Of a DNA stretch of 9,625 nucleotides, positions 1 to 5,336 are shown one piece after another. Position numbers and translations under genes: made by a program. The stretch comes from an uncultured Collinsella sp. (GTDB lineage Bacteria > Actinomycetota > Coriobacteriia > Coriobacteriales > Coriobacteriaceae). The stretch spans positions 1 to 9,625 of the forward strand of contig CABVCF010000081.1 of assembly GCA_902496775.1 (NCBI GenBank), given 5' to 3'. The notes beneath the pieces were generated by a model. That model worked only from the letters and a program-made list of their open reading frames with translations. It was not told the origin of the DNA and did not search any database. Each line of letters begins with the position of its first letter. The first letter of the stretch is position 1.

Positions 1-16
1 CCGCACGTTACGGGCT

Positions 17-155
17 ATGTTAACGTACTCATAACACATCGCTTGTCACTTTTTGAGAATCTGGTAATCGGTAGAAATTCAGCCGTGAACGGTACTGCCG
101 TATGGACTTATAAAGCAGAAGAGATGCAGATAGAAAAAGTAGAGTACGTTAACAT
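17..155. repeat. Perfect 14-bp inverted repeat pair, likely paired operator
   Basis: The word ATGTTAACGTACTC at 17-30 recurs as its exact reverse complement GAGTACGTTAACAT at 142-155. Each arm contains TGTTAACG, which resembles half of the CG-centred palindromes that LacI-family repressors bind (family knowledge). The CG steps of the two arms lie at 24-25 and 148-149, 124 bp apart, close to a whole number of helical turns. The arms bracket the best -10-like box of the leader. The pair could let a LacI-type repressor loop the DNA over the promoter of the gene at 248 or of a divergent gene left of the window. The repeat is seen directly; its role is inferred. Confidence 0.6.
109..114 (+). promoter_or_regulatory. 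Candidate -10 box upstream of the LacI-type gene
   Basis: TATAAA is the best -10-like hexamer in the 247-base leader. No convincing -35 hexamer lies 16-18 bp upstream, so the assignment is weak. Transcription from here would start near 121, placing the repeat arm at 142-155 just downstream of the start and the arm at 17-30 about 100 bp upstream. That geometry would suit repression. Confidence 0.25.
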
Positions 156-247
156 GCGTCCGACGATAGCGGGCCTCGGCGCGGGATGTATTTCTGCCCG
201 GGCCGGCATTCACGCTATTCAGATCTCGCAAGGGTGAAGGTGATCTT

Positions 248-1279
248 GTGGCAAGGCGCCCGTCCAACGATACAGGTACGCGTCCGGTCTCCATGGCCGA
301 CGTCGCCCGCGCTGCTGGCGTTTCGCAGCAGACGGTTTCGCGCGTCGCCAACGGCTTGCCCAACGTCAACGAGCAGACGCGCCAGCGCGTGCAGGCCGCT
401 ATGCAAGAGCTCGGCTTTCGTCCGAGTTATGCCGGTCGCTCGCTGCGCGACGGCCGTTACCATTCGGTCGGCCTGTGCGTCAACGATGTCACCAAGTTTG
501 GTAACCTCTCAATGATCGACGGCATCGCCAGCGCTGCTCGCGAGCATAATTGCGCCATCACGCTGGTCGAGATGTCCAAGACCGAGGAGTTTTCGCTTGC
601 CGAGGCCACGCGTCGTATGGCTGCGCTGCCCGTGGACGGCATCATCATCGGCATGAGTCGCATGGCGCCCGATTTTGAGACGTTTGATCCACTGCCGGGC
701 ATTGGCACGGTCATCGTTACCATGTACGCACATCCGCGCGTGACCACGGTCGATTCCGACCATTACGGCTGCTCGCTGTTGCTCATGGATCACCTGTTTG
801 AGCTGGGACACGAGCGGATTCGCTATATTGGTGGCCCGTCGTTCTCGGTCGACGAGCAATTTCGTCGCGCCGGTTGGCAGGATGCGCTCGAGCGTAAACA
901 CATCGAGCCGGCAGAGCCGCTCGAGGGCGACTGGTCAGCCAACAGTGGTTACGAGGCCGGCAGGTATCTGGCCGAGCACGACCGCGCCATGACGGCGATT
1001 TACGCGGCAAACGACCAGATGGCAAACGGCGCCATTGCAGCGCTGCGTGATAGCGGTCTGCGCGTGCCCGAGGACGTGAGCGTGGTGGGCGTCGATGACT
1101 CGCTCGACGACTTTGTCGCACATAACGAGCTCACGACTGTTCGATTTGACTTGCATCAACGTGGGCGCGAGGTGTTCGAGCATGCGGTTCCCGAGGCGGG
1201 TACGGTGGGCAAAACCGTTGCCATTCGTATTCCCGGCCAGCTCATCATTCGACATAGCACGGCGATACCGCGCACATAG
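248..1279 (+). CDS. LacI/GalR-family transcriptional regulator
   Basis: This 343-residue protein has the usual length and layout of a LacI-family repressor. An N-terminal helix-turn-helix lies at about residues 17-36 (MADVARAAGVSQQTVSRVA), followed by a hinge-helix region near 56-67. A periplasmic-binding-protein-like sugar domain fills the rest, including the typical stretches GHERIRYIGG, YAANDQMANGA and VPEDVSVVGVDDS. It should bind an operator as a dimer and release it when a sugar or sugar derivative binds; the ligand cannot be read from the sequence. The GTG start is preceded by AAGGTG five bases upstream. The in-frame ATG at 293 sits at the very edge of the helix-turn-helix and is less likely. 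The paired repeat at 17-155 is a candidate autoregulatory site. No partner sugar gene lies on its right, so its main target may be left of the window. Confidence 0.9.
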   Translation: MARRPSNDTGTRPVSMADVARAAGVSQQTVSRVANGLPNVNEQTRQRVQAAMQELGFRPSYAGRSLRDGRYHSVGLCVNDVTKFGNLSMIDGIASAAREHNCAITLVEMSKTEEFSLAEATRRMAALPVDGIIIGMSRMAPDFETFDPLPGIGTVIVTMYAHPRVTTVDSDHYGCSLLLMDHLFELGHERIRYIGGPSFSVDEQFRRAGWQDALERKHIEPAEPLEGDWSANSGYEAGRYLAEHDRAMTAIYAANDQMANGAIAALRDSGLRVPEDVSVVGVDDSLDDFVAHNELTTVRFDLHQRGREVFEHAVPEAGTVGKTVAIRIPGQLIIRHSTAIPRT

Positions 1280-1362
1280 TTTGTGCTGGTAAACGGCGAT
1301 TTATCGCATTTCAATAACAATCAGTAAGGATGCCGGCAGATAGCTGTTGGGATGCAGCCGAG

Positions 1363-1371
1363 TGCTATGAT
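1363..1371 (+). promoter_or_regulatory. Extended -10 promoter of the flavodiiron gene
   Basis: TGCTATGAT is a TGN-extended -10 element (box TATGAT at 1366-1371). No good -35 stands at 17 bp; TTGGGA at 1347 is only 13 bp away. An extended -10 can work without a -35. Transcription would begin near 1378, leaving a leader of about 30 nt that carries the ribosome site. The arm of an inverted repeat overlaps this box. Confidence 0.5.
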
Positions 1372-1392
1372 AGACGGGCTCTTTTGTCTATC
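1369..1392. repeat. 7-bp inverted repeat over promoter and leader of the flavodiiron gene
   Basis: GATAGAC (1369-1375) is matched by GTCTATC (1386-1392) with a 10-base loop. With one unpaired T at 1368, CTA at 1365-1367 also pairs with TAG at 1393-1395. The repeat covers the end of the -10 box and abuts the AGGAGG at 1394-1399. It could be a repressor operator or a leader hairpin next to the ribosome site. Confidence 0.4.
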
Positions 1393-1393
1393 T

Positions 1394-1399
1394 AGGAGG
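1394..1399 (+). promoter_or_regulatory. Shine-Dalgarno sequence of the flavodiiron gene
   Basis: A consensus AGGAGG lies nine bases before the ATG at 1409. It sets the start at the residues MEITKDIRYV and argues against the longer reading from 1352. Confidence 0.85.
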
Positions 1400-1408
1400 C
1401 TTTGCCTG

Positions 1409-2569
1409 ATGGAGATCACCAAGGATATCCGCTACGTTGGCGTCGACGATCACGACATTGACCTGTTCGAGGGCCAGTACGATGTGTCCGAGAACGGTAT
1501 GGCATACAACAGCTACGTTATCTTGGGCGAAAAGATCGCTGTCGCCGATTCGGTCGACGGCGGTTTTGTCGACGAGTGGCTCGGTAACATCGAAGCCGTG
1601 CTCGACGGTCGCACGCCCGATTACCTGGTCGTCCATCACATGGAGCCCGATCACTCCGCTGGCATCGCCGCCTTTATGGAGCGCTATCCCCAGGCGCAGA
1701 TTGTGGCCAGCATGGGCGCCTTCCGCATGATGGTCAACTACTTTGGCACCGATTATCCCGAGCGCAAGATGGTCGTCAAAGAGGGCGACGTGCTCGACCT
1801 GGGCGGCCACAGCCTGACCTTTGTCGGCGCCCCCAACGTGCACTGGCCTGAGGTGCTGTTCTCTTACGAGTCCACTGATAAGGTGCTCTTTAGCGCCGAC
1901 GGCTTTGGCAAGTTCGGCGCCAACGATATCGAGGATCCGGAAGGCTGGGCCTGCGAGGCGCGTCGTTACTACTTTGGTATCGTGGGCAAGTTCGGCAAGT
2001 TCGTGCAGGCCGTCCTCAAGAAGGCCGCCGACCTGGACATTCAGATCATCTGCCCGCTCCACGGCCCCGTACTGACCGAGAACCTGGGCTATTACCTCGA
2101 CACCTATAACACCTGGTCGAGCTACCAGCCCGAGGACAAGGGCATCACGATTGCCTATGCGAGCGTGTACGGCCATCTGAAGGCTGCCGTCGAGGAGCTC
2201 GCCGCAGCGCTTGAGGCTCGCGGCCAGAAGGTCTCCGTCTTTGACTTGGCTCGCGACGACATGGCCGAGGCCGTTGAGGATGCGTTCCGCTACGACCGTC
2301 TGGTGCTCGCCTCCATCACCTATCAGGGCGAGATCTTCCCGTGCATGAGCACCTTCATCCATACGCTCGCCGAGCACGCCTACCAGAACCGTACGGTGGC
2401 GCTCGTCGAGGCCGGCTCTTGGGCGCCTGCAGCTGCCAAGGTTATGACCAAGGAGCTCGAGGGCATGAAGGACATCACCCTGACGCAGAACAAGGTGACC
2501 GTGCTGGGCTCGCTCAACGACGCCTCGCGCGCTCAGATCGAGGCCCTTGCCGACGAGCTGTCCAAGTAG
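1409..2569 (+). CDS. A-type flavodiiron protein (FprA-like O2/NO reductase)
   Basis: A 386-residue soluble flavodiiron protein that would reduce O2 to water and/or NO to N2O, protecting an anaerobe. The N-terminal metallo-beta-lactamase-like half (about 1-240) shows the full diiron ligand set: H77, E79, D81 and H82 in HMEPDH, then H145 (NVHWPE), D164 (SADGFG) and H218 (CPLHGP). The C-terminal flavodoxin half (about 245-386) would hold FMN, with YASVYGHLK as the phosphate loop and an EAGSWAP loop. The loop position that is usually Thr is Leu. No rubredoxin or flavin-reductase domain follows, so this is a class A protein needing a separate electron donor, not encoded in this window. The start at 1409 has AGGAGG nine bases upstream. 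An upstream in-frame ATG at 1352 would place the start before the promoter and is rejected. The gene appears monocistronic, between an extended -10 promoter and the terminator at 2592. Confidence 0.93.
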   Translation: MEITKDIRYVGVDDHDIDLFEGQYDVSENGMAYNSYVILGEKIAVADSVDGGFVDEWLGNIEAVLDGRTPDYLVVHHMEPDHSAGIAAFMERYPQAQIVASMGAFRMMVNYFGTDYPERKMVVKEGDVLDLGGHSLTFVGAPNVHWPEVLFSYESTDKVLFSADGFGKFGANDIEDPEGWACEARRYYFGIVGKFGKFVQAVLKKAADLDIQIICPLHGPVLTENLGYYLDTYNTWSSYQPEDKGITIAYASVYGHLKAAVEELAAALEARGQKVSVFDLARDDMAEAVEDAFRYDRLVLASITYQGEIFPCMSTFIHTLAEHAYQNRTVALVEAGSWAPAAAKVMTKELEGMKDITLTQNKVTVLGSLNDASRAQIEALADELSK

Positions 2570-2591
2570 CGATATTTCGCTTTTAACGAGC

Positions 2592-2633
2592 AAAACCACC
2601 ACAAAGGGGACAGGCACCTTTGTGGTGGTTTTT
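2592..2633. terminator. Bidirectional intrinsic terminator between convergent genes
   Basis: A perfect 16-bp stem pairs 2592-2607 with 2617-2632 around a 9-base loop. The core is CCACCACAAAGG against CCTTTGTGGTGG. The stem ends in a T run on the plus strand and its A-rich foot gives a T run on the minus strand. It can therefore stop both the flavodiiron gene (stop at 2569) and the DeoR-type gene, whose stop codon lies three bases from the T run. The loop side carries GGGGACAGGCACC, discussed under findings. Confidence 0.9.
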
Positions 2634-2635
2634 GT

Positions 2636-3439
2636 TTAAGCGCCGGCGATGACGAGATTTGGGCGGGCGTCGTCGACGGTCTCGGCGATTGAGGTGGCGA
2701 CGGCGCCATCGGGATCACGGTCCATCACGATGGTGTCGACATCGGTCAGCTCGGCAAAGCGGTACATGCCGCGTCCGTTAACCTTGCTGGCGTCCATAAG
2801 GGCGACGCTTTGACGGGCGGCACCGACCATAGCCGCTTTGGTCTCGGCCATCTGCGGAAAGTCGGTCGTAAAGCCGCAGCCGGGAACAAAAGCTCCAGGG
2901 CACATGACGGCAAGATCGGCGTGGACCATTTGGAGCGCTTGCATAGTGAGCGGGCCGTACAGATAGCGATGACCTTTGCGCAGCGCCCCGCCCAGCATGA
3001 CGACATCGACCGAGGGCATGCTTTCGTCGATGTAATCGGCGATGGTAATGTCGGCCGTGATAACGGTGATGCCGTCGCGCTGATCGAGGAGCCGGACGAA
3101 CTCGAGCGCCGTGGTGCCCGAGTCAACGAGCAGCGTGTCGCCGTCATTGACGAGCTCGATGGCGCTTTGCGCGATGGCCTGCTTGGCGGCGACGTTGACA
3201 TTGATGCGGCGATCCTGCGTGGAAACAGTCAGACGCTTGTGGAGCGATACGGCGCCGCCATGCGTGCGGCGCAGCTTGCCGGACTCCGCGAGTGCGTCCA
3301 GGTCGGCGCGAGCGGTGACAGAGGACACGCCAAAGGTCTGGGCAATTTCTGCCACCTGCACCGAGGCGTTATGCTCAAGCATCTCCATGATGGCGGCACG
3401 ACGCTCATCGGCGAAGGCACGGTTGGTAGCTTGGGCCAT
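2636..3439 (-). CDS. DeoR-family transcriptional regulator of sugar metabolism
   Basis: From the chosen start this is 267 residues, close to the family norm of about 250-260. An N-terminal winged helix (about residues 9-66) contains DERRAAIMEML, a helix-turn-helix with FGVSSVTARADLDAL, and the wing KLRRTHGGAV. The rest is the DeoR sensor domain of the ribose-isomerase-like fold, with DSGTTALEF, MLGGALRKGHRYLYG and ETKAAMVGAARQ. Such proteins usually respond to phosphorylated sugars. The ATG at 3439 has GGAG four bases upstream; an in-frame ATG at 3496 would add 19 atypical residues and has only an A-rich, GG-less leader. The gene is divergent from the class II aldolase at 3774, an arrangement like that of the gat and aga systems. 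It may regulate itself and the aldolase, with a phosphosugar as inducer, but that link is inferred. Confidence 0.88.
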   Translation of the reverse strand: MAQATNRAFADERRAAIMEMLEHNASVQVAEIAQTFGVSSVTARADLDALAESGKLRRTHGGAVSLHKRLTVSTQDRRINVNVAAKQAIAQSAIELVNDGDTLLVDSGTTALEFVRLLDQRDGITVITADITIADYIDESMPSVDVVMLGGALRKGHRYLYGPLTMQALQMVHADLAVMCPGAFVPGCGFTTDFPQMAETKAAMVGAARQSVALMDASKVNGRGMYRFAELTDVDTIVMDRDPDGAVATSIAETVDDARPNLVIAGA

Positions 3440-3538
3440 GTTTGCTCCATTCTCGGCTAAATTTGCAGGAATTGTGTTGACTCTATTTTCGTTCATTTTC
3501 TTTTTGAGTAAGAAAACACCTTTCGATTACTTATCTTT

Positions 3539-3567
3539 TCTATAAAAGAAAGACGCTCAACGCTCAA
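3539..3567 (-). promoter_or_regulatory. Promoter of the DeoR-type gene
   Basis: On the minus strand TTGAGC (plus 3562-3567) is followed after exactly 17 bp by TATAGA (plus 3539-3544). This is a good sigma-70-type promoter. Transcription would start near 3532, upstream of both candidate start codons. The -35 lies within a tandem GCTCAA repeat, so a protein bound there would block the promoter. Confidence 0.6.
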
Positions 3568-3655
3568 AATTCAATATCGAACACGCCCACTCGGCTCCAA
3601 TTCCTTCCGTTTACTTTTCAAAAACGACTGTATTGACCTGCATGGGCTCAATATC
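3555..3655. repeat. Repeated GCTCAA and TCAATATC words in the divergent intergenic region
   Basis: GCTCAA occurs in tandem at 3555-3560 and 3562-3567 and again at 3646-3651. TCAATATC occurs at 3571-3578 and 3648-3655. The last copy also forms a 6-bp dyad, TATTGA (3631-3636) against TCAATA (3648-3653). Short spaced direct repeats are a common operator form for DeoR-family proteins (family knowledge). They lie between the two start codons of the divergent pair. The remainder of the 3440-3773 gap is an AT-rich leader. Confidence 0.4.
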
Positions 3656-3682
3656 TCGCACATGCAAAGATGCTGAATTTCA

Positions 3683-3688
3683 TACAAT
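3683..3688 (+). promoter_or_regulatory. Candidate -10 box of the aldolase gene
   Basis: TACAAT matches the -10 consensus in five of six positions and lies about 85 bases before the aldolase start. No good -35 stands 16-18 bp upstream, so the promoter may depend on an activator or may lie elsewhere. TTGACC at 3633-3638 looks like a -35, but no -10 follows it at normal spacing. Confidence 0.25.
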
Positions 3689-3773
3689 GAGCGCGAAAAA
3701 AGGCAAGGTAAAACGCCTTGTGAACAACTACGCCCGATGTCCAGATGCGGGCGAGGGAGAGGAGCAAACGCTC

Positions 3774-4631
3774 ATGGCACTTGTTACCACCGAAAAGATG
3801 CTCAAGGACGCTCAGGCCGGTCATTACGCCGTTGGCGCGTTCAACGTCGAGAACCTCGAGTTTGTTATGGCCGTTCTGGCCGCTGCCGAGGAGACCAAGT
3901 CCCCCGTCATCATGCAGACCACCCCGGGCACCATCAAGACCGCTGGTCTGGACTACTTCTACGGCATGGTCAAGGCTGCCGCCGAGCGCGCTTCCGTGCC
4001 CGTTGCCCTGCACCTCGATCACGGCGACGGCTATGACCGCTGCATGCAGGCTTTCCGCACCGGCTACACCTCCGTCATGATCGACGGCTCGCACGAGTCC
4101 TTCGAGGATAACATTGCCCTGACCAAGTCCGTCGCCGACGCTGGCCGCGCCATGGGCGTGCCCGTCGAGGCCGAGCTCGGTAAGGTTGGCGGCAAGGAGG
4201 ACGACGGTCCTGCGGTTGAGGGCGAGAGCCCCTACACCGATCCGGCCGAGGCCAAGGAGTTCGTCGAGCGTACCGGCTGCACCTCCCTCGCAATTGGCGT
4301 TGGCACCAGCCACGGCGTGTACACGAGCGATCCGCACATCGAGCAGTCCGTGGTCAAGGCCATCCGCGACGCCGTCGACGTGCCGCTGGTTCTGCACGGC
4401 ACCTCCGGTGTGCCCGATGAGCAGGTCGCCGAGGCCGTGAAGAACGGCATCTGCAAGGTTAACTACGCCACCGAGCTGCGTCAGGCCTACACCAAGGGCT
4501 TCATGGCCTACATGGCTGAGAACCCCGCCTGCTTCGATCCCAAGAAGCCGGCCAAGGAGGGCATGCGTGAGATCACCGAGCTGGTTAAGATCCGCATGAC
4601 CAACCTCAACTCCGTGGGCAAAGCAGAGTAA
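3774..4631 (+). CDS. Class II fructose/tagatose-bisphosphate aldolase
   Basis: This 285-residue zinc aldolase would cleave a ketohexose 1,6-bisphosphate into dihydroxyacetone phosphate and glyceraldehyde 3-phosphate, or run in reverse. Visible motifs are the catalytic Asp82 and zinc ligand His83 in LHLDHGD, MIDGSHESFEDN, VEAELGKVGG with Glu134, His180 in GTSHG, and His208 in LHGTSGVPDE. Length and several stretches (TTPGTIK, GGKEDD, TDPAEAKEFV, KVNYATEL) resemble the tagatose-bisphosphate aldolases GatY and KbaY as much as glycolytic Fba, so the substrate stays open. AGGAG at 3760-3764 lies nine bases before the chosen ATG. A longer reading from 3633 would add 47 unfamiliar residues and is not supported. 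It is a single-gene unit, divergent from a DeoR-type regulator and followed by a strong terminator. Confidence 0.9.
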   Translation: MALVTTEKMLKDAQAGHYAVGAFNVENLEFVMAVLAAAEETKSPVIMQTTPGTIKTAGLDYFYGMVKAAAERASVPVALHLDHGDGYDRCMQAFRTGYTSVMIDGSHESFEDNIALTKSVADAGRAMGVPVEAELGKVGGKEDDGPAVEGESPYTDPAEAKEFVERTGCTSLAIGVGTSHGVYTSDPHIEQSVVKAIRDAVDVPLVLHGTSGVPDEQVAEAVKNGICKVNYATELRQAYTKGFMAYMAENPACFDPKKPAKEGMREITELVKIRMTNLNSVGKAE

Positions 4632-4664
4632 CAGCAAGGGTACTCCGACTCGCTATATATCCCG

Positions 4665-4789
4665 GGGAGGGACGAGGGCTTAGTTCCCCAATCGTCCTCG
4701 GGCATGCAAAAAGCCTCGCTGCGCACTTCGTGCGGCGAGGCTTTTTGCCCCCTGCGGAAAGATTGGGGAACTAAGCCCTCGTCCCTCCC
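4665..4789. repeat. 29-bp perfect inverted arms flanking a terminator
   Basis: Positions 4665-4693 (starting GGGAGGGACGAGGG, ending CCCCAATC) are the exact reverse complement of 4761-4789. The 67 bases between the arms hold the terminator hairpin at 4706-4748. Outside the arms, CC at 4662-4663 also faces GG at 4791-4792 across one mismatch. No target-site duplication is evident. It may be a small palindromic (MITE-like) element, a binding-site pair, or an RNA structure at the 3' end of the aldolase message. The base identity is certain; the nature is not. Confidence 0.85.
4706..4748. terminator. Strong bidirectional terminator after the aldolase gene
   Basis: GCAAAAAGCCTCGC (4706-4719) pairs perfectly with GCGAGGCTTTTTGC (4735-4748). 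A short upper helix, CGCA against TGCG, sits above a two-base bulge. The run of five T (4742-4746), with the matching A run on the other strand, lets it act in either direction. It lies about 75 bases after the aldolase stop. Confidence 0.85.
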
Positions 4790-4826
4790 AGGTTGACCTA
4801 CTCGAGGTCGTCGCCCTTGTGGCGTT

Positions 4827-4854
4827 GGGGCGGAAAGGGGTGGGGCGCGAGGGG
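4827..4854 (+). other. G-quadruplex motif (four GGGG runs)
   Basis: GGGG runs stand at 4827-4830, 4837-4840, 4842-4845 and 4851-4854, with loops of 6, 1 and 5 bases. This fits the usual quadruplex rule with four-layer runs. A fifth GGGG lies at 4869-4872. The strand bias is strong: the minus strand here is C-rich. Whether it folds in vivo is not shown. Confidence 0.7.
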
Positions 4855-4872
4855 CGCTTTGTTGATGAGGGG

Positions 4873-5082
4873 CTAGTATGCCCGGGCTTGGTTGGGGAAT
4901 GACTTGTTTAGGGCTGCTTGGAGCTTTTCGAAGGATGCTCGCAGGTTGAGATTCTGATCGGTTGAGCGTTTTGCTTTTGTGGTGGGGGAGTCGAGGAGGC
5001 CGTTTCTCTGTGTCGGGGGGAAGGAGAAAAGGTCTGCATGTTTTAGGGATGGCTGCTGTGCTGCGTCATTGGAAGAATGCAT
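4873..5082 (-). CDS. Possible small or decayed reading frame, unknown function
   Basis: A 69-residue frame starts at an ATG with a consensus AGGAGG ten bases upstream (within plus 5091-5100). The C-terminal part (NLNLRASFEKLQAALNK, then SFPNQARAY) looks like ordinary helical protein. After the TAG at 4873-4875 the same frame stays open to 4798 and ends HKGDDLE, a natural-looking C-terminus. The TAG could therefore be a disabling stop in a longer gene. I recognise no domain. It may be real, a remnant, or chance in GC-rich DNA. Confidence 0.25.
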   Translation of the reverse strand: MHSSNDAAQQPSLKHADLFSFPPTQRNGLLDSPTTKAKRSTDQNLNLRASFEKLQAALNKSFPNQARAY

Positions 5083-5084
5083 GC

Positions 5085-5279
5085 TTATGCGGCCTCCTCG
5101 ATGTCCACCAAAAGGTTGCGCACGGGGTGTGCTGCTAGGTCCCGTGCGTTGGCAGTATTATGCCGCGGCTGCTGCAAAGAAGCGCTAAAGAAAGGCTTAA
5201 CCTGGTTTGATGTTACGATGAAACTGCAGGTCAGAGGTATCGAGTAACACTCTTGAAAGGTTTTGAGCTTAAGGGCTTT
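5085..5279 (-). other. Open frame upstream of the small frame, possible gene remnant
   Basis: On the minus strand a frame opens after the stop at 5280-5282 and runs to TAA at 5085-5087, three bases before the ATG at 5082. Its end reads ARDLAAHPVRNLLVDIEEAA and overlaps the AGGAGG of the next frame. It has no ATG; a TTG at 5177 is the only plausible start and has a poor ribosome site. It could be the lost 5' part of a decayed gene. Between about 5188 and 5336 I see nothing else convincing. Confidence 0.15.
5119..5148. repeat. 8-bp inverted repeat in the gene-poor gap
   Basis: CGCACGGG (5119-5126) pairs with CCCGTGCG (5141-5148) around a 14-base loop. No T run follows, so it is not an intrinsic terminator. 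No role is evident. Confidence 0.4.
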
Positions 5280-5336
5280 CTAAGGTTTGTGACGTGGATG
5301 TGGCTCGCCTGTGTGGGGCGTGTGGACGGCTCGCTC

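Noticed and set aside
43..237. 64-codon plus-strand frame in the leader of the LacI-type gene
   Set aside because: No ribosome site. It covers the regulatory repeat arm at 142-155, and its residues resemble no family.
1296..1307. GCGA/TCGC hairpin after the LacI-type gene as its terminator
   Set aside because: The stem is only four to five pairs and no real T run follows. No convincing terminator is seen for that gene.
1388..2617. 409-codon open frame on the minus strand opposite the flavodiiron gene
   Set aside because: It mirrors a gene with all catalytic residues, a promoter and a ribosome site. Long antisense frames are expected in GC-rich codons, and its translation shows no family motifs.
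3633..3638. TTGACC as the -35 of the aldolase promoter
   Set aside because: No acceptable -10 lies 16-18 bp downstream; the sequence there is GC-mixed (TCGCAC).
3633..3773. 47-residue N-terminal extension of the aldolase
   Set aside because: The extension has no ribosome site, overlaps the operator-like repeats and the candidate -10 box, and precedes a standard class II aldolase N-terminus with AGGAG at the right distance.
3648..4637. 329-codon minus-strand frame opposite the aldolase
   Set aside because: It is a shadow of the well-supported aldolase and its translation is a low-information Leu/Gly/His-rich product.
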